This document shows positions 1 through 7,835 of a stretch of DNA of 11,204 nucleotides, piece by piece. Each line of letters opens with the position of its first letter. Position 1 is the first letter of the stretch. Location of the stretch: assembly GCA_030152225.1 (NCBI GenBank), contig JASLHL010000030.1:1-11204 (forward strand). The letters run 5' to 3'. A model generated the notes under the pieces. It ran no database searches and was not told the origin of the DNA. It was given only the letters and a program-made list of their open reading frames with translations. A program made the position numbers and the translations under genes. This stretch comes from Flavobacterium sp. GTDB lineage: Bacteria > Bacteroidota > Bacteroidia > Flavobacteriales > Flavobacteriaceae.

Positions 1-9
1 CGAATTAAC

Positions 10-17
10 TAATTTTG
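10..17 (+). promoter_or_regulatory. Possible -7 promoter box upstream of panC
   Basis: TAATTTTG fits the Bacteroidota -7 consensus TAnnTTTG and ends 23 nt before the panC start codon. The -33 element would fall outside the window, so only half of the promoter can be judged. An eight-base match in AT-rich DNA can arise by chance. Confidence 0.35.
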
Positions 18-40
18 CCATTATTTAAAACACGAAGTAG

Positions 41-889
41 ATGTTTCTTTTTCATACAAAAGTCGAATTACAAGCTTATTTAGAGACTTTTCACAAGGCG
101 AACCAATCCATTGGTTTAGTCCCTACAATGGGAGCAATACACAGGGGTCACCTTTCTTTGATGGAGCAATCCTTACGAGAAAATGGCTGTACTGTGGTGA
201 GTATTTTTGTCAATCCAACGCAGTTCAATAATGCGGAAGATTTAGCTAAATATCCTCGTACATTAGAGCGAGATTTATCGATTATTCGCTCATTATCAGA
301 TCAAATCGTCGTATTTTCACCCGCAGTAGAGGAGATGTACGCCGGAGAAACGGTCGCTAAAAAGTTTGATTATGACGGGTTAGAATTTGAAATGGAAGGG
401 GCACAACGCCCAGGTCATTTTGATGGAGTGGGTACCATTGTCAACAAACTTTTTGAATTGGTTGAGCCAACAAAAGCCTATTTTGGCGAGAAGGATTTTC
501 AACAGCTACAGATCATTCGAAAATTAGTCGAAAAAGAACAGTTGGCGGTAGAGATTGTTGGGGTTCCCATCTTTAGAGCAGCGGATGGACTAGCCATGAG
601 TTCAAGAAATGAGCGCATTTCTGCCCAAGGTTTAGAACTATCGACCTTTTTATTTCAGGTTTTAACGCAAGCGCGGGAGTTGTTTAAAACACAAGAGATT
701 GAAAAAGTTAATCAATTTGTTGAGTCTCAATTTAAAAATAATTCTACCTTTGACCTCGAATACTTTACGATAGCTGACGAGGAGACACTCAAAACGGCTA
801 GCTCAAAAGAAGAAGGGCATACCTACAGAGGGTTTCTGGTAGCGCATATTGAAGGTGTTCGCTTAATTGACAATTTATCTTTTAACTAA
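41..889 (+). CDS. panC: Pantoate--beta-alanine ligase (pantothenate synthetase)
   Basis: Cytosolic enzyme that joins pantoate and beta-alanine with ATP, through a pantoyl-adenylate intermediate, to make pantothenate for coenzyme A. The 282 residues match the usual length. Family motifs appear in order: [10 protein letters not shown] at 28-37, including the HxGH nucleotide-binding signature; [10 protein letters not shown] at 53-62; GHFDGV at 125-130; [10 protein letters not shown] at 147-156; and the KMSKS-like MSSRN at 186-190. The chosen ATG gives the usual short N-terminus (about 27 residues before PTMG), and the next in-frame ATG would remove part of the active site. There is no clear Shine-Dalgarno sequence, as is normal in this phylum. 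The gene is followed after 11 nt by panD, whose product supplies beta-alanine, so the two are almost certainly co-transcribed. I see no odd or missing residues. Confidence 0.97.
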   Translation: MFLFHTKVELQAYLETFHKANQSIGLVPTMGAIHRGHLSLMEQSLRENGCTVVSIFVNPTQFNNAEDLAKYPRTLERDLSIIRSLSDQIVVFSPAVEEMYAGETVAKKFDYDGLEFEMEGAQRPGHFDGVGTIVNKLFELVEPTKAYFGEKDFQQLQIIRKLVEKEQLAVEIVGVPIFRAADGLAMSSRNERISAQGLELSTFLFQVLTQARELFKTQEIEKVNQFVESQFKNNSTFDLEYFTIADEETLKTASSKEEGHTYRGFLVAHIEGVRLIDNLSFN

Positions 890-900
890 ACTATCGCGAA

Positions 901-1251
901 ATGCAAGTTGAAGTAGTAAAATCAAAAATTCATCGTGTAACCGTAACAGGTGCCGATTTACATTATATTGGAAGTATTACAATAGACGAAGCTTTATTGG
1001 AAGCTGCTAATATGATTGAAGGTGAAAAAGTTTCTATTGTGAACATCAACAATGGAGAACGTTTTGAAACTTACGCTATTCCAGGTCCTAGAAACAGTGG
1101 AGAAATTACGTTAAATGGACCAGCTGCACGTAAAGTGCACCAAGGAGATATCGTTATCATTATTTCCTATGGAATAATGGATTTTGAAGAAGCTAAAACC
1201 TTTAGACCTGCTATTGTGTTCCCCAATGAGGAGAACAATAGTCTAACGTAA
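901..1251 (+). CDS. panD: Aspartate 1-decarboxylase (pyruvoyl enzyme)
   Basis: Makes beta-alanine from L-aspartate, the second substrate of PanC. The 116-residue product is made as a proenzyme that cleaves itself at Gly24-Ser25, visible here in YIGSITID, turning Ser25 into the catalytic pyruvoyl group. Other residues known to matter in this family are present at the same numbering: Lys9, Arg54, Thr57, Tyr58 (in [15 protein letters not shown]) and Asn72-Gly73 (in LNGPAARK). It lies 11 nt after panC and 9 nt before the membrane-protein gene, so it is the middle gene of an operon. The length is slightly under the E. coli enzyme (126), which is normal for the family. Confidence 0.97.
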   Translation: MQVEVVKSKIHRVTVTGADLHYIGSITIDEALLEAANMIEGEKVSIVNINNGERFETYAIPGPRNSGEITLNGPAARKVHQGDIVIIISYGIMDFEEAKTFRPAIVFPNEENNSLT

Positions 1252-1260
1252 TATAGCATA

Positions 1261-2226
1261 TTGAAGAAGACCGTAACTAAATTAATTCATATCTTACTCC
1301 CACTTGCGTTGGGAGTTTTTTTGGTTTATTACGCATTTTCTAAATTTACTCCAGCACAGATTGAAGAGATGTTGATGCACTTCAAAGGAGCGAATTACAG
1401 CTACATCTTCATCGCTTCAATCTTTTCTGTTGTCAGCCTTTGGGCACGTGCGCATCGTTGGAAGTATGCCCTGAACTATATGGGATATACCTCTTCTACC
1501 GCCACAAACTTCATGGCGATTAACATTGGGTACCTCATGAATTTAACCGTTCCGCGTTCTGGTGAGGTATCCCGAGCTTTGGTCTTGCAAAAGTACCAGC
1601 AAATCCCTTTTGACAAGAGTTTTGGCAGTATTGTATCGGAACGCGTGGTCGATTTAATCTGCTTGCTACTTTGTGTGTTGACTGCGCTTATTTTGCAATA
1701 TGAGGTATTAAAAGATTTCCTGCTGCGCTATGTTCCCGTAGAACAATTGCTGGAGGTTGCTTTACTTGCCTTAGGGGTTTTCGGGGTGGTAATTGCCGCT
1801 TTTTTATTCCTTACTTGGAAGCCTATTTTATTTGTGAAACGCAAACTCAAAGGACTTATAGAAGGGGTAAATAGCATTTTTAAGATGCCTGCTAAACGAG
1901 CTTTTTTGTGCTATACCTTGCTTATTTGGGGCGGGTATATTGCCACTTTTTACTTTGGTACGTTGGCGCTACAAGAAACTAGTGGATTAACTTTTCCCAT
2001 GATTATGTCTGCCTTTATAGCGGGGAGTTTTGCCGTTTCCTTTACCAATGGTGGTTTTGGTGCATTTCCTTTAATTGTAGCTGAACTCTTAGTGCTCTAC
2101 CACATTTCAAGTGTCGCAGGTACCGCCTTTGGTTGGATCTTGTGGACGACGCAAACAGCGATTGTCGTCGTGCTAGGTGCCTTGTCTTTCTTTTTACTTC
2201 CGCTCTATCACACCAGAAGAAAGTAG
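1261..2226 (+). CDS. UPF0104 / lysylphosphatidylglycerol synthase-type integral membrane protein
   Basis: A 321-residue inner-membrane protein with about eight hydrophobic segments, at roughly 8-28, 47-63, 83-97, 127-147, 163-186, 214-236, 246-275 and 288-316. Signatures typical of the LPG_synthase_TM (YbhN/UPF0104) family are visible: RAHRWKYAL near 63-71, PRSGEVSRALVL at 98-109 and FGSIVSERVVDL at 121-132. The C-terminal catalytic domain of true MprF enzymes is absent, so lysyl transfer to lipid cannot be assumed; some relatives act in lipid or isoprenoid handling. The start is TTG, because no ATG lies between the panD stop and the first membrane segment; MKKTVTKLIH then gives a normal basic N-terminus. 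The gap to panD is 9 nt, so it is probably co-transcribed with panCD. No hairpin terminator follows; a receptor relic begins at once on the other strand. Confidence 0.85.
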   Translation: MKKTVTKLIHILLPLALGVFLVYYAFSKFTPAQIEEMLMHFKGANYSYIFIASIFSVVSLWARAHRWKYALNYMGYTSSTATNFMAINIGYLMNLTVPRSGEVSRALVLQKYQQIPFDKSFGSIVSERVVDLICLLLCVLTALILQYEVLKDFLLRYVPVEQLLEVALLALGVFGVVIAAFLFLTWKPILFVKRKLKGLIEGVNSIFKMPAKRAFLCYTLLIWGGYIATFYFGTLALQETSGLTFPMIMSAFIAGSFAVSFTNGGFGAFPLIVAELLVLYHISSVAGTAFGWILWTTQTAIVVVLGALSFFLLPLYHTRRK

Positions 2227-2745
2227 TTACATTCTTCTTCATTCTTCGTCATATGCATGGACTCTTTGTTTGACTTTTAGATGCTGTTGTCAAATTTATA
2301 AGGTGCCGAAAAGCGAATGCTACGGTTATCCCCGTTGTTGTTGAAGTGTTGCGTCGGTTGTCTCTTTATACGTCGAATATACACTGTTCAATACATTACT
2401 CAATTCCAATTTTTTGTTGATCAAAAGGCCTTTGATATTTATTCCTAAGTCCGCCTAAGCCTTGGAGTGAAAGTTATCGGATACTCCACTGAAATCGCAG
2501 TTTTTTTGCGAATTTAATTCCCAGTTCCCTGTCCATTGATACGTCAGGTCAATATTGAGGATGTAGTCGTGGTTTTGAATAGTTGTGGTTTGTATTTGGT
2601 TCAAGGATGCGTCAAGGGTTGTTCGACAAAAGGTTGTTTTTCCCTAGTAAACTCGGAGGATAGTTGGAGAGGTGTCGAAGGATTGTGCTCGAATACGCTT
2701 TTAATTTAACAGTTTCGTAGGATGAATCCTTACAAAAGAGGAATT
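2227..2745 (-). pseudogene. Decayed 3' end of an outer-membrane beta-barrel (TonB-dependent-receptor-type) gene
   Basis: Read on the minus strand, this apparently empty stretch encodes the recognisable C-terminal barrel of a Bacteroidota outer-membrane receptor (OMP_b-brl type). One frame gives segments such as NHDYILNIDLTYQWTGNWEL and, further on, GLLINKKLELSNVLNSVY followed by YKETTDAT. The reading then shifts by one base near 2335-2350 and continues as FNNNGDNRSIRFSAPYKFDN, the usual last-strand pattern (NYYDxRxxRLSxSYKFGN in intact members), ending with an NEEE-type tail. Stop codons interrupt it at 2455-2457 (where Tyr is expected) and 2644-2646, and again after KFDNSI. No start or N-terminal plug domain is present; intact relatives are several hundred residues longer. 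The upstream edge fades near the radA promoter, so the 5' limit is approximate. Family-level identity is by eye and well patterned; the transported substrate is unknown. Confidence 0.8.
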
Positions 2746-2765
2746 CATATTTGAGCTTTTAATCG

Positions 2766-2773
2766 TAGATTTG
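2766..2773 (+). promoter_or_regulatory. Possible -7 promoter box of radA
   Basis: TAGATTTG fits TAnnTTTG and ends 28 nt before the radA ATG. A TTTG lies at 2750-2753, but the 12-nt spacer is too short for a standard -33 element, so this is a tentative call. It lies right at the point where the receptor relic fades out, and radA needs its own promoter because the gene upstream is 575 bases away. Confidence 0.3.
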
Positions 2774-2801
2774 ATATTTAGAAATTTAAGAATACGGTTG
2801 T

Positions 2802-4172
2802 ATGGCAAAAGTAAAGACTGCTTTTTTCTGTCAAAGTTGTGGGGCACAAACGCCTAAGTGGATGGGACAATGTCCCACGTGTAAGGAGTGGAATACCCTC
2901 GTGGAGGAAGTGATCCAGAAAGAAGAGAAAACAGCATGGAAGGCGGTTAGTACCACTGCTTCCACGACAAAGCGCATTGCAAAACCCTTGCGTGTGAGTG
3001 AGATTGATAGTGCAGAAGAGATTCGCATGAATACCTTAGATGGAGAATTGAATCGCGTTTTAGGAGGAGGCCTTGTACCCGGGTCGATGGTACTACTCGG
3101 AGGAGAACCCGGCATTGGAAAAAGTACCTTGCTCTTGCAAATTTCACTGCGCTTGCCCTATAAAGTACTCTATGTTTCTGGAGAAGAAAGTCAGAAGCAA
3201 ATCAAGATGCGCGCCGAACGCATCAATCCCAATAACGAAAATTGTTATATTTTAACGGAAACCAATACCCAAAATATCTTTCGTCAGATTGAAGAAATTC
3301 AGCCCGATGTGTTGATTATTGATTCCATTCAAACCCTGCATACGGATTATATCGAATCCTCTGCGGGAACTGTTTCTCAAATCAAAGAAACCACGGCGGA
3401 GTTAACCAAATTTGCCAAAGAAACGGGAACACCTGTTTTAATTATTGGTCATATCACCAAAGATGGAAGTATTGCAGGGCCTAAGATGTTAGAGCATATG
3501 GTGGATACGGTTTTGCAATTTGAGGGCGACCGCAATCACGTCTACCGTATCTTACGCGCCAATAAAAACCGCTTTGGATCAACAGCCGAATTGGGTATTT
3601 ACGAGATGCAAGGCAGTGGACTACGCGAAGTGTCTAATCCATCTGAAATTTTAATTTCCCACAAAGATGAAGAGTTGTCCGGAACGGCTATTGCAGCCAC
3701 TTTAGAGGGGATGCGTCCGTTGATGGTAGAGGTGCAATCACTAGTGAGTACCGCAGTGTATGGAACCCCACAACGCAGTGCAACGGGCTATAACCTCAAA
3801 CGTTTGAATATGTTGTTGGCCGTGCTAGAAAAACGAGCAGGCTTCCGTTTAGGGCAAAAAGACGTCTTCTTGAATATTACGGGAGGAATTAGTGTAGATG
3901 ATCCTGCGATTGATTTGGGCGTGGTAGCAGCGATTCTATCCTCCGATCAGGATATCTCCATCCAAAAAGGAGTAACCTTTGCAGGAGAAGTTGGTCTTTC
4001 GGGGGAAATTCGACCAATCAACCGCGTAGATCAACGCATTCAAGAAGCCGAAAAATTGGGCTTTTCGGAAATACTCGTTTCCAAATACAACAAGATTTCA
4101 CACAAGGGAACGGGAATAAAAGTGGTTTTAGTAACCAAGATTGAAGATGTCGTCGAGCATCTTTTTGGATAA
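2802..4172 (+). CDS. radA: DNA repair protein RadA (Sms)
   Basis: A RecA-like, DnaB-type motor protein that processes recombination intermediates and extends D-loops in homologous recombination and repair. The 456 residues match the family length. From the N-terminus: a four-cysteine zinc finger (Cys10, Cys13, Cys24, Cys27); an ATPase core with Walker A GEPGIGKST at 101-109 and Walker B VLIIDSIQT at 170-178; the RadA-specific KNRFG motif at 255-259; and a C-terminal Lon-protease-like domain from about 285, including ITGGISVDDPAIDLG, which lacks protease function in this family. All key residues are intact. The ATG start places the zinc finger at the standard distance from the N-terminus. It is followed after 20 nt by the DUF4139 gene on the same strand, so the two may share a transcript, though no functional link is known to me. 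Confidence 0.97.
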   Translation: MAKVKTAFFCQSCGAQTPKWMGQCPTCKEWNTLVEEVIQKEEKTAWKAVSTTASTTKRIAKPLRVSEIDSAEEIRMNTLDGELNRVLGGGLVPGSMVLLGGEPGIGKSTLLLQISLRLPYKVLYVSGEESQKQIKMRAERINPNNENCYILTETNTQNIFRQIEEIQPDVLIIDSIQTLHTDYIESSAGTVSQIKETTAELTKFAKETGTPVLIIGHITKDGSIAGPKMLEHMVDTVLQFEGDRNHVYRILRANKNRFGSTAELGIYEMQGSGLREVSNPSEILISHKDEELSGTAIAATLEGMRPLMVEVQSLVSTAVYGTPQRSATGYNLKRLNMLLAVLEKRAGFRLGQKDVFLNITGGISVDDPAIDLGVVAAILSSDQDISIQKGVTFAGEVGLSGEIRPINRVDQRIQEAEKLGFSEILVSKYNKISHKGTGIKVVLVTKIEDVVEHLFG

Positions 4173-4192
4173 AAAATTGAAAAAAAAGTAGC

Positions 4193-5842
4193 ATGAGAAA
4201 AGGAATTGTTTTAGCAATGACACTTAGTGTTTTTGCGGTATGGGCACAAAAGCCCGTCTATACGAAAGCGAATTTAGAAAGCGCACGGGTGTATTATGAT
4301 GGAGCAGAATTAACACAAAATACCCAAGTGACCTTACCCAAAGGATTGTCCGAAGTTGTGATTACCAATGTGTCTGATCAATTGATGGAAAACACCATCA
4401 AAGTAGGGTCTATTACCGATGTAACGGTTATGTCGGTGCAGTTTTCCAATGCCTATATCGAAGAATATGACAATGTGAATAACTCACCCTTGATGAAACC
4501 CTTGCGTGATAGTATTGCTATAACAGAACGCAAATTAGATCAGCTTGTTAATTCGATCAATGCAGATATACAAACTATTCAATTGTTGGATGATACGAGT
4601 TCAAGTGAATCGTTTAAGAATTTTGGATTTACGGATGTGACCAAATGGGTGGACTATTACGGTAAAAAACGTCAAGAAGTACAAAATGCCTTATTCGTAA
4701 AGAAAAAGGAAAAAGTGATTGTCGAAGCCAAGTGGAATGATCTCAAGTCGCAATTGACTATCGGTGGAGACAAGTCTGATCAAGTAAGTAAAGGAAAGTT
4801 GATTGTGCAAGTGATGAGTGGGAGAGAGGGTGTTATTCCCTTTAAAATAAACTATGCGACAAATAGAGCGCAATGGGTTCCTTCTTATGATTTACGCATC
4901 GAAAAAATCAATGCACCAATCAAAATGATGTATAAAGCAGATGTAGTTCAAACCTCAGGGTTGGATTGGCGAAATGTAAAACTTAGTTTAACTTCAGGTA
5001 AGTTAAATCAACACCATCAGATGCCGAAGTTTACGACTTGGTTTGTTTCTTATCAAGAGGCTATTCCTATTGTTGCTGAATATAGTTACAATGCGGATTA
5101 TAGTCAAGAAGTGTCTCGTATGGTAGAAGGGAGAGCAGCAGGTATTTCTGTCACAAATAAACGATCAAGTAAGGATATTTCGTATGAAGAACGTCAAACT
5201 ATAGCAGAATATACTACAGTAAGCGAAAGTGAGCTGAATGTCACCTTTGATATTGCCATTCCCTATTCGATTGTAAGCAATGGAAAACGTCATAGTGTGG
5301 ATTTGAATGCATTTGATATCAGTGGAGACTACAAGTTCTATACCGCACCAAAATTAGATGCAAATGCGTATTTAGTGGCAGAGATTAAGGACTATGGTAA
5401 ACACCAGTTATTGCCTGGGCAAGCCAATGTGATTTACGATGGCATGAATATCGGACAGACGTATCTATCGACAGAAAATACAGAAGAAAAATTACATCTG
5501 AATATTGGAAAAGACCCCAATATTTCAGTTAGCCGTACGTTGATTACGGATAAGTCAGGAACGAAGACTTTTTCATCGAAAAAAGAACAAACCTTTACCT
5601 ATGAAATTACTGTCAAAAACAGCAAAAAAGAAGCGGTTACGGTTCAAGTAGAAGACCAATATCCAATCAGTACGGATAATTCTATTGAAATTGTGTTAGA
5701 TGAATCGCCAAAAGGAAAAGTGAATGCGGAGAAAGGGTTGGTAACTTGGGAGGTTCAATTGCAACCGAATGAAGTGAAAAAAGTACGCCTGAGTTATACG
5801 ATGAAGTATAGTAAAGATAAAAATATACAAACCTCTTATTAG
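4193..5842 (+). CDS. Secreted DUF4140/DUF4139 domain protein (MuiA-like)
   Basis: A 549-residue exported protein. Residues 1-18 form a signal peptide (MRKGIVLAMTL core, cleavage expected after VWA). About residues 27-125 fit the N-terminal DUF4140 domain, followed by a charged, probably coiled-coil stretch (about 100-195) and a beta-rich DUF4139 domain from about 205 to the end, closing with VRLSYTMKYSKDKN, as is usual in the family. Some relatives are labelled mucoidy inhibitor MuiA, but no biochemical activity is established, so none is assigned. Residues 309-322 (RMVEGRAAGISVTN) lie in a variable loop and resemble the plug motif of SusC-type receptors (LQGRxAGVxV). The gene ends with tandem stops TAG-TAA and a strong terminator. 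It begins 20 nt after radA with no promoter seen between them. Confidence 0.85.
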   Translation: MRKGIVLAMTLSVFAVWAQKPVYTKANLESARVYYDGAELTQNTQVTLPKGLSEVVITNVSDQLMENTIKVGSITDVTVMSVQFSNAYIEEYDNVNNSPLMKPLRDSIAITERKLDQLVNSINADIQTIQLLDDTSSSESFKNFGFTDVTKWVDYYGKKRQEVQNALFVKKKEKVIVEAKWNDLKSQLTIGGDKSDQVSKGKLIVQVMSGREGVIPFKINYATNRAQWVPSYDLRIEKINAPIKMMYKADVVQTSGLDWRNVKLSLTSGKLNQHHQMPKFTTWFVSYQEAIPIVAEYSYNADYSQEVSRMVEGRAAGISVTNKRSSKDISYEERQTIAEYTTVSESELNVTFDIAIPYSIVSNGKRHSVDLNAFDISGDYKFYTAPKLDANAYLVAEIKDYGKHQLLPGQANVIYDGMNIGQTYLSTENTEEKLHLNIGKDPNISVSRTLITDKSGTKTFSSKKEQTFTYEITVKNSKKEAVTVQVEDQYPISTDNSIEIVLDESPKGKVNAEKGLVTWEVQLQPNEVKKVRLSYTMKYSKDKNIQTSY

Positions 5843-5853
5843 TAAGAAGAAAT

Positions 5854-5882
5854 AAAAAAGCCACGCTTAGCGTGGCTTTTTT
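5854..5882 (+). terminator. Rho-independent terminator after the DUF4139 gene
   Basis: A perfect stem GCCACGC/GCGTGGC (5860-5866 with 5870-5876) has a 3-nt loop. It is flanked by six A on the left and six T on the right, which extend the pairing. It starts 11 nt after the DUF4139 stop codon and closes the radA-DUF4139 unit. The A-tract would also let it work for transcription from the right, although no gene reads in from that side. Confidence 0.9.
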
Positions 5883-5963
5883 ATTGGTGATTGAAGAATC
5901 TGTTTTTTTATTCGTAACTATTTGATTTTTAGCTTTTTTTATTGTAAATACTTGAATGCATTA

Positions 5964-5994
5964 TTGGCTGAAATATAGATAAAATTTACTTTAG
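5964..5994 (+). promoter_or_regulatory. Possible promoter of the small lipoprotein gene
   Basis: TTG at 5964-5966, a 20-nt spacer and TACTTTAG at 5987-5994 (one mismatch to TAnnTTTG) give a near-consensus Bacteroidota promoter, 28 nt before the ATG at 6023. The gene needs its own promoter because a strong terminator precedes it. The call rests on pattern only. Confidence 0.3.
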
Positions 5995-6022
5995 TAGAAG
6001 TAATAATATCAATTTTTTGACC

Positions 6023-6502
6023 ATGAAAAAAGCATTAATTCTACTTGTTTTAGGAACTGTTTTTATTACAGGATGTAGTAATGATAGCACAAAAGAAAGG
6101 GAAGATCAGACAACAAAAGAAGTCTTGTTAGATTTAAAAATAAAGGAGGCTACTAAGGTGTTTGAGAAGTATGGATGGACACCTGACTCTACTGTCGATC
6201 GAAATAGTAAAGCATTTAGGGAAGAATATGAACAGATGGATTTAGAACAGTTGGATAAGATGCTCAAAATGTTCCACGAAGGAATTGAATATGAAAATAT
6301 GGATTCCATAAAGGAAGATAAAAAAGCCACTCCCAAAACGAGTGGCTTTTTTTTATTTTTTAAGCATTCGTTTCAGCGTATTTTTTTCTTGGCTGTATAC
6401 CATCAAGCCAAAAAGGACAATCGCGATCAAGCCAACAAGGTAGTTTTCTCTGAAGTGATAAAAATAAACATACGACAAGAGAATAGACAGTCCCATATAT
6501 AA
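6023..6502 (+). CDS. Small lipoprotein of unknown function; native stop codon apparently lost
   Basis: The N-terminus MKKALILLVLGTVFITGC is a clear lipoprotein signal (basic start, hydrophobic core, lipobox ITGC with Cys18). The body to about residue 98 is charged and helical (many E, K, D, Q) and I do not recognise a family. ATG 6023 is preferred over an in-frame TTG at 6017 because it gives a standard signal peptide. The open frame (159 residues) runs through the hairpin terminator at 6320-6354 and 150 nt into the 3' end of the convergent flippase gene. Residues from about 100 on are therefore encoded by a terminator and antisense DNA and are unlikely to be a real domain. Both other frames stop just before the hairpin (TAA at 6309-6311 and 6319-6321), so a one-base indel upstream would restore a normal protein of about 95-100 residues. 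Treat it as a gene with a damaged 3' end. Confidence 0.6.
   Translation: MKKALILLVLGTVFITGCSNDSTKEREDQTTKEVLLDLKIKEATKVFEKYGWTPDSTVDRNSKAFREEYEQMDLEQLDKMLKMFHEGIEYENMDSIKEDKKATPKTSGFFLFFKHSFQRIFFLAVYHQAKKDNRDQANKVVFSEVIKINIRQENRQSHI
6320..6354. terminator. Bidirectional terminator between the lipoprotein and flippase genes
   Basis: Stem GCCACTC/GAGTGGC (6326-6332 with 6340-6346) with a 7-nt loop, six A on the left and eight T on the right. It can serve both strands. The flippase stop codon (6353-6355) lies in the T-tract, so on the minus strand the hairpin directly follows the coding end. On the plus strand it lies inside the open frame of the lipoprotein. Confidence 0.88.
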
Positions 6503-7810
6503 ACCAATGGCTTTTTTATCATAGGGAATAGGGTAATACTTTTGACCTAGTACATAAGATACGACCATCATGGATCCATAGGCGAGCAAGGTAGCAATTG
6601 CCGAACCCATATAGCCCCAAATTGGGATCAAGAGGTAGTTGAAGATCAAAGTCAACACAGCCCCAAAAATAGAGATATAAGCCCCCATACTAGTTTTGTC
6701 ACGCAACTTATACCACACGGATAGGTTGGTGTAAATCCCCATACAAAGGTTTGCTAAGATAATTAAGGGCACGACAATCATCGCATCCCAATAGCTCTCA
6801 TTGCGAATAAACAACACCTTTAAAATGTCAGAAAAGACAACAACCCCCAGCATAATCGCGCTTCCCATAAGGATAAAATACTTGGTTACGGTGGCGTATT
6901 TCGTTGGAGCATCGTCATTTTTGGCGTAGTTAAAAAAGAAAGGTTCAATCCCCAAGGTATAGGCTTGTCTAAAGAGTACCATAAACAGCCCCAATTTATA
7001 ACAAGCAGCATATTTCCCAACTTCTGCAGAAGCAATATCCGCAGGCAATAAACGCTGTAGGAGTATTTTGTCAAAGCTCTCGTTAATAGCAAAGGCCAAT
7101 CCTGCCACCATAACGGGAAAACTATAGCGCAACATTTGTTGTAATAGTTCTTTGTTGATTCTGAAGTGGAGTTGTAAATAGTTCTTAGTAAAGACCAAAA
7201 ACGTCGCTGCACTTGCTACTAGATTGGCAATGAAAATATATTCTACCTGAAAGTTTTCCACATACATCGATGCAAAAACAGAGGAAGGATTATTTGTCGC
7301 TAATAAAGGCAAGAAATAGAGGAAGAATACATTCAACAACGAGTAAATACAAACATTGCCAATGCGAATGGCGCTGTAGTACATCGGTCGTTGATCTGCG
7401 CGTAATTTGGCGAATGGAACAATAACCAAGGCATCCAAGATCAGAATCCACAAAACATATTGCACGAGATTGGTGGGGATCTGCAGGAGATTCGCCCAAA
7501 AGTCGAGCAAGAAAAATCCGAGTAATCCAAAAATTAAGGTGGTACCACTGAGAAACAACATACTGTTGTTGATCACTTCCTGTTTGTTATCGCGCGTATT
7601 GTAAAACCTAAAAAAAGCCGTTTCCATTCCGAAAGACAGGACAACATTCAACAGCATCATGATGGAGAAAATCACGCTGTACTCACCATAGGCGTCATTT
7701 TTCATCAGATCCGTGTGAAACGGAACTAAAAAGAAACCAATTACTTTTGGAAAAACAGCAGCTAATCCATAGATGGCCGTTTGTTGGAAAATTTTTTTAT
7801 AAATACTCAC
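6353..7810 (-). CDS. Polysaccharide/oligosaccharide flippase (MOP superfamily, Wzx-like)
   Basis: A 485-residue polytopic inner-membrane protein with about 14 hydrophobic segments across its whole length. The N-terminus (IFQQTAIYGLAAVFPKVIGF, then LVPFHTDLMKNDAYGEYSV) is typical of Polysacc_synt/RfbX-type flippases, which move lipid-linked sugar units across the inner membrane for surface polysaccharide or lipopolysaccharide. ETAFFRFYN near 63-71 and the later ESFDKILLQRLLP also fit. The start is GTG at 7808-7810: a stop codon lies upstream in frame, no ATG is available, and the next Met would cut into the first helices. It follows the DUF3298 lipoprotein gene on the same strand after 25 nt, probably as one operon. 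No glycosyltransferases lie nearby, so the substrate cannot be inferred. The 3' end coincides with a bidirectional terminator. Confidence 0.88.
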   Translation of the reverse strand: MSIYKKIFQQTAIYGLAAVFPKVIGFFLVPFHTDLMKNDAYGEYSVIFSIMMLLNVVLSFGMETAFFRFYNTRDNKQEVINNSMLFLSGTTLIFGLLGFFLLDFWANLLQIPTNLVQYVLWILILDALVIVPFAKLRADQRPMYYSAIRIGNVCIYSLLNVFFLYFLPLLATNNPSSVFASMYVENFQVEYIFIANLVASAATFLVFTKNYLQLHFRINKELLQQMLRYSFPVMVAGLAFAINESFDKILLQRLLPADIASAEVGKYAACYKLGLFMVLFRQAYTLGIEPFFFNYAKNDDAPTKYATVTKYFILMGSAIMLGVVVFSDILKVLFIRNESYWDAMIVVPLIILANLCMGIYTNLSVWYKLRDKTSMGAYISIFGAVLTLIFNYLLIPIWGYMGSAIATLLAYGSMMVVSYVLGQKYYPIPYDKKAIGLYMGLSILLSYVYFYHFRENYLVGLIAIVLFGLMVYSQEKNTLKRMLKK

Positions 7811-7835
7811 AGTGTCGAGCGTTAAGAATCAAGCT

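Noticed and set aside
2227..2801. Small RNA, riboswitch or attachment site in the long gap before radA
   Set aside because: The stretch is explained by a decayed receptor gene; no conserved hairpins, tRNA-like ends or direct repeats were seen.
2831..3147. Minus-strand open frames of 94 and 66 codons inside radA
   Set aside because: They are shadows of a well-conserved radA reading frame, have no family resemblance and no promoter.
6355..6502. C-terminal tail of the lipoprotein (about residues 112-159) as a real domain
   Set aside because: It is translated from the antisense of the flippase 3' end and lies beyond a strong terminator.
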